Shown: positions 8,402 through 17,290, counted from the stretch's first letter. The stretch is 64,000 nt of DNA from Caballeronia catudaia (GCF_001544755.2 NZ_FCOF02000004.1:62001-126000), one strand, 5' to 3'. Notes: generated from the sequence alone by a model not told the origin. Numbers and translations are program-made.

Positions 8402-9913
8402 TCATAGATAACCGAACGTGGTTGCCGGGTCCTTCGCCGTCTCGATCCACACGCTCTTCGTCTGCGTGTACTCGTAGAGCGCCTCGACGCCGCTGGATCG
8501 TCCATAGCCGGACAAGCCGTAGCCGCCGAACGGCGACGCCACGTTGATCGTCTTGTAGCCGTTGACCCAGAACGTGCCGGCGTCCACCTGGCTCGCGACG
8601 CGATGCGAGCGCGCGACATCGTTGGTCCACACGGCGCCCGCGAGACCGAACTCGGTATCGTTGGCGATCGCGACGGCATCTTCTTCCGTGTCGAACGGAA
8701 TCGCAGCGACCACCGGTCCGAAGATCTCCGTGCGGGCGACGTCCATGTCGTTCGAGACGCCCGCGAGCACGGTCGGCGGGACAAAGTAGCCCGCATCCGA
8801 ACGCTCGGCCGTGCCCGCCGCGAGCGTCGCGCCAGCGGCGACGCCCTTTTCGATCATCGAAATCACGTGGTCATATTGCCTGCGATTATTAATCGGGCCG
8901 ACTTCGGTGGCATCGTCGAGCGGCACGCCGACGCGAATCTTCTTCGCGCCCGCCGCGACCATCGCGACGAATTCGTCGTAGACGGAACGCTGCACGAGCA
9001 GGCGCGAGCCCGCGACGCAGCTTTGCCCCGCGCCCGCGAAAATCGCCGCTTGCGCGGTCAATGCGGCGCGCTTGAGATCGGCGTCGGCGAAGATGATGTT
9101 GGCCGATTTACCGCCCAGTTCGAGCACGCACGGCAGCACGCGCTTCGCTGCCGCTTCCGCGATGCGCGCGCCCGTCGCCGGCGAGCCGACGAACACGACT
9201 TTCTTCACCGCCTTGTGCGCAATCGCCGACTGCGCCACCGTCTGCCCCAGCCCCGCCAGCACGTTGATGAGACCCTTCGGCGCGCCACCGCGCTCGGCGA
9301 GCATGCCGATCACGAGCGACGTGAACGGCGTCAGCTCCGAAGGCTTGAGCAGCACGGCATTGCCCATCGAGATTGCGGGCGCGACCTGCCAGCCGCACGT
9401 GAAGACCGGCGCATTCCACGGCGTGATCTGCAGCACGGTGCCCGCGGGCTCGCGGCGCGTGTAGTTCAGGTGCGATGTCGGCACGGGAATGACATCGCCA
9501 TAAAACTTGTCGGCCCAGCCGCCGTAATACTCGAACATCTCGGCGACCTTTGCCACTTCGCCGCGGCAATCGCGGATCGGCTTGCCCGAGCCGAGCGATT
9601 CGAGCCGCGCGATCTGCTCCGCTTCCTTACGAATCTCGCGCGCGATCTCGAACATCACGCGGCCGCGCGCCGCATGCGTGAGCGCCCACCATTGCTTCTG
9701 CGCGCGCGTCGCCGCCGCCGCTGCCTGCTCGACGACCGCCGCGCCGCCGTCCTTGTACGCGAGACTCGGTTTGCCCGTGGCGGCATCGTGGAGCTGGATG
9801 CCATCGCCCGCGCCCTCGATCAGTTCGCCACCGACATACGAGCCGATGGTCTTCGCGCCCGGAAAGAAATGCGCGAAGGCCGCGAGAAGCTGTTCTGCTG
9901 CGTCGTATTCCAT
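8402..9913 (-). CDS. NAD(P)-dependent aldehyde dehydrogenase
   Basis: A 503-residue soluble ALDH-superfamily enzyme oxidising an aldehyde to its acid. Landmarks are QITPWNAPVFTCGWQVAPAISMGNAVLLKPSELTP (cofactor region, about 160-195), VLELGGKSANIIFADADL with the general-base Glu, GAGQSCVAGSRLLVQ with the catalytic Cys (about 300), and EIFGPVVAAIPF (about 395). Length is typical. It begins 6 bp after the stop of the 9920-10798 dehydrogenase, so the two form an operon. The substrate is not evident; a semialdehyde made by the neighbouring enzyme is plausible. Confidence 0.9.
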   Translation of the reverse strand: MEYDAAEQLLAAFAHFFPGAKTIGSYVGGELIEGAGDGIQLHDAATGKPSLAYKDGGAAVVEQAAAAATRAQKQWWALTHAARGRVMFEIAREIRKEAEQIARLESLGSGKPIRDCRGEVAKVAEMFEYYGGWADKFYGDVIPVPTSHLNYTRREPAGTVLQITPWNAPVFTCGWQVAPAISMGNAVLLKPSELTPFTSLVIGMLAERGGAPKGLINVLAGLGQTVAQSAIAHKAVKKVVFVGSPATGARIAEAAAKRVLPCVLELGGKSANIIFADADLKRAALTAQAAIFAGAGQSCVAGSRLLVQRSVYDEFVAMVAAGAKKIRVGVPLDDATEVGPINNRRQYDHVISMIEKGVAAGATLAAGTAERSDAGYFVPPTVLAGVSNDMDVARTEIFGPVVAAIPFDTEEDAVAIANDTEFGLAGAVWTNDVARSHRVASQVDAGTFWVNGYKTINVASPFGGYGLSGYGRSSGVEALYEYTQTKSVWIETAKDPATTFGYL

Positions 9914-9919
9914 ATTCGA

Positions 9920-10798
9920 TTAGTCCCGTTGCGTCGATTCATTGAACTGCACGATGCGATTGAAATCCTCCGCGTCGCCGATGCTCGCCTCGCTCGCCGC
10001 CCACAAGCGCCCTGCTTCCCGCGCGACCGGCGCGTTCTCGTGCACGCTGTCGAGCAACGCCATCGCGAGGCGCACATCCTTGCGCATCAGCTTCATCGTG
10101 AAGCCGGAGTCGAACTTGCCGTTGAAGATCCACGTCGGATAGTTGGTGAGCGTCGCGCTGTTGCGGCCCGATCCGCCGTTGAGCGCCTCGACGAGCTTTT
10201 CCGGGTCGACGCCCGCGCCTTTAGCCGCGCGCACGGCCTCGCTCGCGGCGAGCAGATGCACACCCGTGAGCATGTTGTTGATGATTTTCGTCACGTGCCC
10301 CGCGCCGACCGGTCCGACATGCACGCGCTTCGCGCTGATCGCGGCGAGGATCGGCTCGACCGCCGCGACATGGCTTTCCGAGCCGCCTAGCACCATCGTC
10401 ATCGTGGCCGTTGCGGCGCCTTTCGGGCCGCCGCTCACGGGCGCGTCGACAAAGCCGATGCCGCACTTCGCGAGCGCGGCGGCCACTTTCTTCGTACTGT
10501 TCGGATCGGCGGTCGTGGTATCGACAACGATCAGGCCGGGCTTGCCGCTCGACACCACGCCGCCTTGCCCGAGCACGACTTCCTCGACGATCGCGGATGT
10601 CGGCAGCGAGAGAACGAGCACGTCGACCTCGCTCGCAATCGCCGCGATCGATGCGCGCGCTTCGATTCCGTCTTCCTGCAGCGTTTCGGCGACACCCGGC
10701 GCCGCGTCGAAGCCGAGCACGCGAAAGCCGCCCCGTTTGGCGCAGCGCGCCATGCCGCGTCCCATGTTCCCCAGACCGATCACACCTACTGTCTTCAT
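9920..10798 (-). CDS. 3-hydroxyisobutyrate dehydrogenase-family oxidoreductase
   Basis: A 292-residue beta-hydroxyacid dehydrogenase. It has an N-terminal Rossmann motif (TVGVIGLGNMGRGMARCAKRGG), the substrate-binding signature FVDAPVSGGPKGAATATMTMVLGG near residue 120, and the catalytic Lys region GHVTKIINNMLTGVHLLAASEA near 170. It interconverts a short hydroxy acid and its semialdehyde (hydroxyisobutyrate, tartronate semialdehyde and similar). ATG at 10798 follows AGGAG; the longer frame to 10873 crosses the promoter. First gene of the operon with the ALDH and DUF3100 genes, divergent from a LysR gene. Confidence 0.88.
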   Translation of the reverse strand: MKTVGVIGLGNMGRGMARCAKRGGFRVLGFDAAPGVAETLQEDGIEARASIAAIASEVDVLVLSLPTSAIVEEVVLGQGGVVSSGKPGLIVVDTTTADPNSTKKVAAALAKCGIGFVDAPVSGGPKGAATATMTMVLGGSESHVAAVEPILAAISAKRVHVGPVGAGHVTKIINNMLTGVHLLAASEAVRAAKGAGVDPEKLVEALNGGSGRNSATLTNYPTWIFNGKFDSGFTMKLMRKDVRLAMALLDSVHENAPVAREAGRLWAASEASIGDAEDFNRIVQFNESTQRD

Positions 10799-10869
10799 CC
10801 GTTCAGCTCCTCGCGTGCGTTTTGCGGTCTTGTCATAATCGGCCGACGAAGCCGTACAATCAATCAACG

Positions 10870-10900
10870 CCAATATTGGAATTGTTCTAATTTCTAGAAC
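10870..10900. promoter_or_regulatory. Candidate LysR operator in divergent promoter
   Basis: Two adjacent palindromes occur: CCAATATTGG at 10870-10879 and GTTCTA-ATTTC-TAGAAC at 10884-10900. They lie between the LysR gene (ATG 10912) and the dehydrogenase operon, where an autoregulatory and activating LysR site is expected. Confidence 0.55.
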
Positions 10901-10911
10901 ACTCGCCCGTC

Positions 10912-11820
10912 ATGACGGACAATCTGACCGACAGCCGCATCGTCTATTTCTTCGAGTCCGTGCGCTGCGGCACGATCCGCGCGGCCGCCGATTACCTCAA
11001 CGTCGCGCCGTCGGCGGTGAGCCGGCAGATCGGCCTGCTGGAAAAGGAACTCGATGCCGCGCTCGTCGAACGCCATGCGCGCGGCGTGAAGCCGACCGAG
11101 GCCGGGCAATGCGTGATCGAATACTTTCGCGAGCAGCTCGCGCATCGCGATGATCTGCTTTCGCGTCTTCAGGAGTTGCGCGGATTGCGCACGGGGCGCG
11201 TGAATATCGTGCTCGGCGAAGGCTTCGTGTCGGATCTGCTTTCCGGTCCCATGCAGCAATTCTGCCGGCAATATCCCGGCATCAAGGTGAATCTCGATCT
11301 TGGCGGCACCAACGACGTGATTCGCAAGATCTCCGAGGATGAAGGCGAGATTGGTCTCGTGTATAACCCGCCGCAGGAGCCGAAGCTCGTGTCGCGCGCA
11401 ATCAAGCGTCAGCCGATGATGGCGATCGTCGGCGCGAATTTTCCGCTTAAGGAACGCAAGTCGATGAGCGTGCAGGAACTCGCGCAATATCCGCTCGCGG
11501 TGACGCACGCTTCATACGGCACGCGCCAGATGTTGGAGGCAGTCGAGTATGCGGAGAAACTGCGGCTCGATCCGGTCGTGACGACGAACTCCATCGCCAT
11601 ACTCAAGCAGTTCGTGAAATCGGGACTCGGCATCACGGTGCTGCCCGCGTTTGCCGTGACAAGCGAAATGGCAGCGGGCGAGCTCTTCGCGATCGAAATC
11701 AATCATCCGATTCTCGCGGATGCCGAAGCGCATCTCGTGACGCGCGCGGGACGCAGGTTATCGGTCGCATCGAACAAGATGCTTCAGTTGATGACGGCGC
11801 AGATGCGCGCATTTCGCTAA
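10912..11820 (+). CDS. LysR-family transcriptional regulator
   Basis: A 302-residue LTTR. The N-terminal winged HTH (GTIRAAADYLNVAPSAVSRQIGLLEKELDAALVERHARGVKPTEAG) covers residues about 18-65, followed by a LysR substrate-binding domain to the C-terminus. It is transcribed divergently from the dehydrogenase/ALDH/DUF3100 operon and shares a 113-bp promoter with clear palindromes, so it very likely controls that operon and itself. The deaminase gene starts 23 bp after its stop and is probably cotranscribed, linking a nitrogen-heterocycle step to the same regulon. The effector is unknown. Confidence 0.9.
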   Translation: MTDNLTDSRIVYFFESVRCGTIRAAADYLNVAPSAVSRQIGLLEKELDAALVERHARGVKPTEAGQCVIEYFREQLAHRDDLLSRLQELRGLRTGRVNIVLGEGFVSDLLSGPMQQFCRQYPGIKVNLDLGGTNDVIRKISEDEGEIGLVYNPPQEPKLVSRAIKRQPMMAIVGANFPLKERKSMSVQELAQYPLAVTHASYGTRQMLEAVEYAEKLRLDPVVTTNSIAILKQFVKSGLGITVLPAFAVTSEMAAGELFAIEINHPILADAEAHLVTRAGRRLSVASNKMLQLMTAQMRAFR

Positions 11821-11843
11821 TTCGGTCAACAAGAGGACACAGC

Positions 11844-12329
11844 ATGATCGACGATACCGACAAGAAGCATTTGATTCGCTGCATCGAGCTCGCGCAGGAA
11901 GCGCTCGACGATGGCGACGAACCGTTCGGCTCGATGCTCGTTGCGAAAGATGGGCGCGTGCTTTTCGAAGACCGCAATCGCGTGAGCGGCGGCGATCACA
12001 CGCGGCATCCGGAATTCGCCATTGCGAAATGGGCGGCGGAGAACGTGCCTGAAGCTGAGCGCAAGGACGCGGTCGTGTACACGTCCGGCGAACATTGTCC
12101 GATGTGCTCGGCAGCGCACGCGTGGGTCGGGCTGGGCCGCATCGTGTATGCGGCATCGACGGACCAGTTCACGCGCTGGCGTGCCGAACTCGGCGCAAAG
12201 CCGGGACGCGTGCGTGCCCTGGCGATTCATGAAGTTATCGACGATACGGTTGTCGAGGGGCCTGTCGAAGAATTCGCCGAACGCGTGAAGGCATTGCATG
12301 TGGCGCACTATCGCAAGGCGAGCGCTTAG
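11844..12329 (+). CDS. Nucleoside/base deaminase (CDA fold)
   Basis: A 161-residue zinc-dependent deaminase of the cytidine deaminase-like superfamily (guanine deaminase/TadA-like branch). The metal motif reads HPEFA near residue 53 (the family normally has HAE) and SGEHCPMCSAAH at about 82-93 with the two zinc Cys. The Ala-to-Pro change in the first motif keeps His and catalytic Glu. It follows the LysR gene by 23 bp. Uric-acid genes lie within 3 kb, so a purine-type substrate is plausible, but the sequence alone does not fix it. Confidence 0.8.
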   Translation: MIDDTDKKHLIRCIELAQEALDDGDEPFGSMLVAKDGRVLFEDRNRVSGGDHTRHPEFAIAKWAAENVPEAERKDAVVYTSGEHCPMCSAAHAWVGLGRIVYAASTDQFTRWRAELGAKPGRVRALAIHEVIDDTVVEGPVEEFAERVKALHVAHYRKASA

Positions 12330-12347
12330 CGATAGATCGGCACAAAA

Positions 12348-12375
12348 GCCCGGCGGGAAGATCTCCCGGCCGGGT
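12348..12375 (+). terminator. GC-rich hairpin after deaminase gene
   Basis: CCCGGCGGGA pairs imperfectly with TCCCGGCCGGG over a short loop, 19 bp after the deaminase stop. No T-run follows, so termination is only presumed. Confidence 0.4.
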
Positions 12376-12400
12376 GAGACGCCCTCGGATGATTTAAAGG

Positions 12401-12601
12401 TTATGCCGTATGCCGAGCGTCACGGACAACTGGCGGTCGCTGTTCGAATTCGGCAGATTCGGAATCGAAGGCACGTAGAAATTCCGCGGCATTCGCGAAC
12501 CCTTCCGACTTCACGCCGACGGAATCGAGCAGCCATGCAAGCGACGTTCGCATGCCGTTGTCGTCATCGACGATATAAACCACGGGAGCGGGAGAGTTCA
12601 T
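12401..12601 (-). pseudogene. Truncated FixJ/NarL-type response regulator receiver
   Basis: From ATG 12601 the frame gives a typical receiver start, VVYIVDDDNGMRTSLAWLLDSVG at residues 7-29 with the acidic DDD pocket, then VKSEGFANAAEFLRAFDSES. After about residue 48 similarity stops and the frame ends at 67 residues (FEQRPPVVRDARHTA). The phosphoacceptor Asp region and the output HTH are missing. No partner kinase is nearby. This is best read as the 5' stub of a deleted FixJ-family gene. Confidence 0.7.
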
Positions 12602-12829
12602 TGCCAAAGCGGTTCTTACGAAGCGGCCATCATAACCAGACGAAATCAGCCGCGAAAGTCGTTTCTTTACCCGAATTAGCCGCGATAGGTAAAAGCTTTA
12701 GTGCGCCCGGTAACGAGGCCGGGCAAGTCGGCTGATCGTGCCGATATGTTTTGTGCGGTTCAGCGCGTACGCTCGAATCACAACTTGATATACACAGACT
12801 TGAAAACGAAACGAACAGGAGACGCCGTT

Positions 12830-13366
12830 ATGTCCGCGATGCCCCGCCCCGAATATGCCGATATCGAACAGGTGCGCAAGCAGTTTCGCCAGGCCATGTC
12901 CCATCTCGGCGCCGCGGTGAACGTCATCACGACGGCGGGTACGCACGGACGCTGCGGCATTACCGCGAGCGCGGTGTGCTCAGTCACCGATGCGCCGCCC
13001 ACGCTGCTCGTCTGCATCAACCGGTCGAGCGCGATGCATGCCGCCTTTGCGGGCAATCGCAAAGTGTGCGTGAACGTGTTGCCGGGACATCAGGAACAGA
13101 TCGCGCGGCATTTCGCCGGGCTCACGCAATTGTCGATGGAAGAACGATTCTCGCTGCCCTGCTGGAACGAAGGCGCGAACGGCGTGCCTGTCTTGCGCGA
13201 TGCGCTGGCGAGTCTGGAAGGCATCATCGTCGAGGCAAAGGAAGTGGGCTCGCATTCGGTGATGTTCGTTCAGACCGACACGATCCGCGTGCGCGACGAT
13301 GGCGATAGCCTGATCTATTTCGATCGCAACTTTCATCGCGTGCCGCGCGCGTGCGCCGCACAATGA
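12830..13366 (+). CDS. Flavin reductase (HpaC/RutF-like)
   Basis: A 178-residue FMN-binding split-barrel protein that reduces free flavin with NAD(P)H to feed a two-component monooxygenase. Visible features are the N-terminal FRQAMSHLGAAVNVITTAG (residues about 15-33), GRCGITASAVCSVTDAPPTLLVCINRSS (flavin-binding region, 36-64) and the conserved C-terminal LIYFDRNFHRV. ATG 12830 follows AGGAGA; the frame upstream to 12701 is not needed. No oxygenase partner is adjacent, so the system it serves cannot be named. Confidence 0.85.
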   Translation: MSAMPRPEYADIEQVRKQFRQAMSHLGAAVNVITTAGTHGRCGITASAVCSVTDAPPTLLVCINRSSAMHAAFAGNRKVCVNVLPGHQEQIARHFAGLTQLSMEERFSLPCWNEGANGVPVLRDALASLEGIIVEAKEVGSHSVMFVQTDTIRVRDDGDSLIYFDRNFHRVPRACAAQ

Positions 13367-13495
13367 TGTCTTCTCGCCATGTCCGCGTTAATTGATTACA
13401 GGAACCTCGCTTCCTATACTCCACGCGCAGACAGGCGATTGAAAGGAACGCATCAAAACGCCGTCACGCATCGCACACGGGCTCGCGCCGGTCGA

Positions 13496-14020
13496 TCAAT
13501 TCAGCGTGCAAAGACGCGCCTTCAGCCGCGCGCGCGTGATCGCCGCAATCTGCGCCAGCGCCTCATCGAGCTCCTGCTGCGTGCTGCGACCGATGCGGCG
13601 TTCCAAGGCGCTGAAAATACCTTCGCGCGTGTAATGCCGCACGCAGATGATGAACGGAAATCCGTGACGCGCGAGATAACTTGCATTGAGGCGATCGAGC
13701 GCGGCTTCCTGATCGACCGGCATGGAGTCGAGTCCGGCGCTTTTCTGTTCGGCATCCGAATCCGCCGTCATCGTTCCCGAACGAATGTTCGCACCGGACA
13801 AGAGCGGGTGTTGATTAAGGAACGCGCGCTGGGCGTCGGCGTCGAGATGACGGATGACGTCCATCATCGCGTCATGCAGTGCTGCTTCGGACACGAACGG
13901 ACGCGCGCTCCACGCGCCCTCCGCGGCTTGCGGAAAATGCTCGAACACGCTTGCAAACGCGCCGACGAAGGCCGCGCGATCGAGCGCGTTGACCGGCTCC
14001 AGGTTGATCGACTGTGACAT
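13496..14020 (-). CDS. uraD: OHCU decarboxylase UraD
   Basis: A 174-residue protein of the 2-oxo-4-hydroxy-4-carboxy-5-ureidoimidazoline decarboxylase family, which yields S-allantoin in uric acid breakdown. Family signatures are FEHFPQAAEGAW (27-38), the catalytic-His motif NQHPLLSG (His71), then RLNASYLARHGFPFIICVRHYT and the C-terminal RTxxELDEALAQIAAITRARL region. An insertion-like acidic stretch (about 82-98) is present. ATG 14020 is chosen over the longer frame. It sits beside a LysR gene that is divergent from an MFS-uraH operon, which completes the ring-opening step. Confidence 0.92.
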   Translation of the reverse strand: MSQSINLEPVNALDRAAFVGAFASVFEHFPQAAEGAWSARPFVSEAALHDAMMDVIRHLDADAQRAFLNQHPLLSGANIRSGTMTADSDAEQKSAGLDSMPVDQEAALDRLNASYLARHGFPFIICVRHYTREGIFSALERRIGRSTQQELDEALAQIAAITRARLKARLCTLN

Positions 14021-14148
14021 GAACTGCTCTCCTATAAGGCACGCCGGATTCGCATGGCGTCGATGGCGATTCGTGCCGAGTATAGGAAGCGAGCGGGTGC
14101 GCGGCGAGACAGCCGATCCTATTGACCGCATAACAGAACGCGATAGCG

Positions 14149-15096
14149 CTACGCGCGGTGCATGTCGCGCAGCGCGCGCAACTCAAGCGCTGCCGCCATG
14201 AGCATGCCGCGCAGCCACACGTGCGAGGCCGAACGATGCCGCGACGGATGCCATAGCTGATAAAAGCGCATGAACGGAAATTCGATCGGCGGATCGAGCA
14301 CGGCGAGCGGCAGATGCTGCGCGTGATAGTTGGCGAAATGCCGGCCCGTCGTGAGGATAAGATCGGTGCCCGGAATCAGGCTCGGCGCGAGATTGAAGTA
14401 AGGGCAGCTCACGCGATTGTCGCGATGCACGCGCATGGTGCTGAGCCCGGTATCGACGACGCCACGCTGATCGCGCGAATACGGCGTCGGCACGATATGC
14501 GATGCGCTCAGATAATCTTCTGCATCGAACTTGCCCGCTTGCGCGTAGACGCTGTCGCGTGCGACGACACACACCACCTCGTCCTCAAGCAGCACGGACA
14601 GATGCAAATGCTCCGGAGGATTGGGCCAGTTGCCGATGACGATATCCGGCGAGCCCTCCGAAAGCCCCTGCTCATAGTTGAACGATGCCGAGAGCGGCAG
14701 CGCGACGATCCGGGCATGCGGCGCCGCGCGCCTGAACTCGCGCACCACATGCGCGAAGAAAGGCGGCGCCAGATAGTCGGGCATGCCCACGGTAAAGCTT
14801 TGCTCGGTCGTAGCCGGATCAAAATGATCGTCCGATACGAGCAGGTTATCGAGCGCACTCAATGCGGCCTGCGCGCTCTGCGCGAGTTGAATCGCGCGTT
14901 CGGTGGGCACCATCACGTTCTTTTCGCGCGTGAGCAATGGATCATTGAAGATCGCGCGCAGCCGCTTCAGCGCCGAGCTGATCGCCGGTTGCGACTGGTT
15001 CATACGAATCGCCGTGCGCGACACGCTGCGCTCGGCGATCAGCGTGCATAACACGCGCAGCAGATAGGTATCGAATGGATCGTCGGTGCGAGTCAT
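14149..15096 (-). CDS. LysR-family regulator of the urate-catabolism locus
   Basis: A 315-residue LTTR. The N-terminal HTH is LIAERSVSRTAIRMNQSQPAISSALKRLRAIFNDPLLTRE (residues about 17-57), of the NodD/PcpR-like branch, followed by a ligand-binding domain. The frame extends upstream to 15333 but those residues lie over the divergent promoter; ATG 15096 fits family length. It is divergent from the MFS/transthyretin-like genes and next to uraD, so it probably regulates both sides. Two inverted repeats in the shared 289-bp promoter are candidate binding sites. Confidence 0.85.
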   Translation of the reverse strand: MTRTDDPFDTYLLRVLCTLIAERSVSRTAIRMNQSQPAISSALKRLRAIFNDPLLTREKNVMVPTERAIQLAQSAQAALSALDNLLVSDDHFDPATTEQSFTVGMPDYLAPPFFAHVVREFRRAAPHARIVALPLSASFNYEQGLSEGSPDIVIGNWPNPPEHLHLSVLLEDEVVCVVARDSVYAQAGKFDAEDYLSASHIVPTPYSRDQRGVVDTGLSTMRVHRDNRVSCPYFNLAPSLIPGTDLILTTGRHFANYHAQHLPLAVLDPPIEFPFMRFYQLWHPSRHRSASHVWLRGMLMAAALELRALRDMHRA

Positions 15097-15250
15097 GATG
15101 AGTTCAGTGTCTGATGAGTTCGCGTGGCCGCGCCCGTTATTCTGACAGCCGGAATCGCCATAACCGCGCCAATGAAGCCGCGCTAGGGTAATCCATAAGT
15201 CCCGAAAGCCACCCGGCAAGATCGTCTGAAGCCGCGCCATATAAGGCTTT

Positions 15251-15288
15251 GCAACCCATATAGGGGTTGCTATGGGGCCTATTGGCCC
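15251..15288. promoter_or_regulatory. Palindromic operators between LysR and MFS genes
   Basis: A perfect inverted repeat GCAACCC-ATATAG-GGGTTGC occupies 15251-15270, followed by GGGCC-TATT-GGCCC at 15275-15288. Both lie about 100-135 bp before the MFS start and about 155-190 bp before the LysR start, a usual place for LTTR recognition and activation sites. Confidence 0.6.
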
Positions 15289-15385
15289 GTCCCCCGTTCC
15301 CGTATTGGCGGCCGTTTCTATACTTGCTTCCAACCGGACGCACGGCCGTCACCGCGCGACGCAAATCGACAGGAAAGGAGACACC

Positions 15386-16726
15386 ATGTCGCTCATCAAA
15401 CAGGAGATGCCGGTATTCGCAAGCGAGGCGGAAAGCGCCGAAGCGAGCGTCTATCGCAAAGTCTCGTGGCGCTTGCTGCCGTTTCTCGGCGTGTTGTGGG
15501 TGCTTGCGTGGCTGGATCGCGTGAACATCGGCTTCGCCAAATTGCAAATGCTGGACTCGCTGCATTTCAGCGAAGCGGTGTATGGCCTCGGCGCAGGTAT
15601 TTTCTTTATCGGCTACTTCCTGTTCGAAGTGCCGTCGAACATGCTGTTGCAGAAGATCGGCGCGAAAAAAACGATCATGCGCATCACGATCTGCTGGGGC
15701 ATCATCTGCATGCTGCAAACGCATGTCACGACACCCACGCAGTTCTATGTCCTGCGGTTTCTGCTGGGCGCATTCGAAGCGGGCTTCTATCCCGGCGTGA
15801 TTCTCTATCTCACGTACTGGTATCCGTCGCAGCGGCGCGCACGTGCATTCGGTACGTTCATGTCGGCATCGGCGATTGCGGGCGTGCTCGGCGGCCCGCT
15901 CGCCGGCTGGATCATGACATCGATGAGCGGCGTGCACGGCATGTACGGCTGGCAATGGCTCTTCGTTCTCGAAGGCATTCCTTCGGTGCTGGCCGGCATC
16001 TTTGCGTGGTTCTACATGACCGACAAGCCCGAGCAGGCGCGGTGGCTGTCCGATGCCGAAAAGCGCGTCGTGCTCGACGCCCTGCAACGCGATAACGCAG
16101 CGATGGGCGAACGCGGTCACGACTGGCGCTCGCTCTTCACCAACCGCAAGGTGTGGCTGCTCATCGCCATCTTCTTCTGCCTGCTGTGTGCGAATTCGAC
16201 GCTGACCTTCTGGATTCCGACCGTCATCAAGGATGTGGGCATCAGCACGCCGATGGCCGTCGGCTGGATCGCGGCAGTCGCTTATCTCTGTGGCGCGGCC
16301 GGCATGATCATCAACGGCGCGCATTCCGACCGCAGCAACGAAGTGCGCTGGCACTTCAGCGGCGCTGCGATCGTGGGCGGCGTAGCGATGGCGGCGCTCG
16401 CGATCCTGATGGGCTTCGACAAGCTGTCGCCGGTGATTGCATTGCTCGCCATGACGGTGTCCCTCGTCGGCACGATGAGCGCGATCCCGGTGTTCTGGCA
16501 ATTGCCTAATCGCTATCTCGCGGGCAGCGCGGCGGCGGTCGGCGTGGCGCTCATCAACTCCGTGTCCAATCTTGCGGGTTTCGGTGCGCCATACGCGATG
16601 GGGCTCATCAAGAATGCGACAGGCAAGGTCACGACCGGCCTGTATCTCGTCGCCGTGATCGAAGTCCTTGCTGCGGTGCTCGTGCTCATCGGCATTCGCA
16701 AGCTCGGCAACAAACAAGGGGCCTGA
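15386..16726 (+). CDS. MFS transporter, anion:cation symporter family
   Basis: A 446-residue inner-membrane transporter with about 12 helices. ACS-family landmarks are WRLLPFLGVLWVLAWLDRVNIGFAKLQM (TM1, with D-R-x-N), FFIGYFLFEVPSNMLLQKIGAKKTI (TM2 and A-motif loop) and FLLGAFEAGFYPGVILYLTYWYPSQRRARAFGTFMSA (TM4 region). ACS members import organic anions. ATG 15386 follows AGGAAAGGAGA; an upstream frame extension is rejected. The next gene begins one base after its stop. With two 5-hydroxyisourate hydrolase-like genes downstream, uric acid or allantoin is the likeliest cargo (inference). Confidence 0.9.
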   Translation: MSLIKQEMPVFASEAESAEASVYRKVSWRLLPFLGVLWVLAWLDRVNIGFAKLQMLDSLHFSEAVYGLGAGIFFIGYFLFEVPSNMLLQKIGAKKTIMRITICWGIICMLQTHVTTPTQFYVLRFLLGAFEAGFYPGVILYLTYWYPSQRRARAFGTFMSASAIAGVLGGPLAGWIMTSMSGVHGMYGWQWLFVLEGIPSVLAGIFAWFYMTDKPEQARWLSDAEKRVVLDALQRDNAAMGERGHDWRSLFTNRKVWLLIAIFFCLLCANSTLTFWIPTVIKDVGISTPMAVGWIAAVAYLCGAAGMIINGAHSDRSNEVRWHFSGAAIVGGVAMAALAILMGFDKLSPVIALLAMTVSLVGTMSAIPVFWQLPNRYLAGSAAAVGVALINSVSNLAGFGAPYAMGLIKNATGKVTTGLYLVAVIEVLAAVLVLIGIRKLGNKQGA

Positions 16727-16727
16727 C

Positions 16728-17252
16728 ATGCGCGACAAAGACAATTTCCCTGCTTTCGATGTGAGCCGCCGCCGCTTCGCGCTGCAATCGGTGGCGCTGG
16801 GCGGCAGCATGTTGATGGCGAAGGCCGCACTCGCAGCCGACGCGCCAACGCCGCTCGCGCCCAATCAGACGACCGGCCCGACGCAACAGGAAGGTCTGAG
16901 CCCGCGTCTCACGATGCACGCGCTCGACACGTGGCACGGCACGCCCGGGGCCGGCATGCGCGTGGACCTGTTTGCCATCGAGGATGGCCAGTCGAAGCTT
17001 CTGCGGACCATCACGCTTGCCGCGAGCGGCCGCAGCGAGCCGCCGCTTCTGATCGGCGATACGTATCGCGCGGGCACTTATGAGCTGTTGCTGCACGCAG
17101 ACGAATACTTCGCCGCGCGCAAGGCGAATCTGCCGCAGCCGCTCTTTCTTTCGAAGATACCGCTGCGCTTTCGCATCACCGACGTCAATCGACGCATTCA
17201 CTTGCCGGTGTTGTTCGGGCCGTGGAGCTATAACTACTACCGCGGCAGTTGA
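16728..17252 (+). CDS. Tat-exported transthyretin-like 5-hydroxyisourate hydrolase
   Basis: A 174-residue transthyretin-like protein. A twin-arginine signal (SRRRFALQSVALGGSMLMAKAALA, residues 13-36) predicts periplasmic export in folded form. The mature domain has LTMHALDTWHGTPGAGMRVDLF (N-terminal His motif), RIHLPVLFGPWSYNYYRGS, and ends in the YRGS tetrapeptide that marks hydrolytic family members rather than animal transthyretin. It is translationally close to the MFS gene (1-bp gap). The companion gene 17291-17629 encodes a leaderless version, so the cell has one enzyme in each compartment. Confidence 0.85.
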   Translation: MRDKDNFPAFDVSRRRFALQSVALGGSMLMAKAALAADAPTPLAPNQTTGPTQQEGLSPRLTMHALDTWHGTPGAGMRVDLFAIEDGQSKLLRTITLAASGRSEPPLLIGDTYRAGTYELLLHADEYFAARKANLPQPLFLSKIPLRFRITDVNRRIHLPVLFGPWSYNYYRGS

Positions 17253-17290
17253 GCAGAAGTCAAACGACAGGCGAGATCAGGAGACACATC

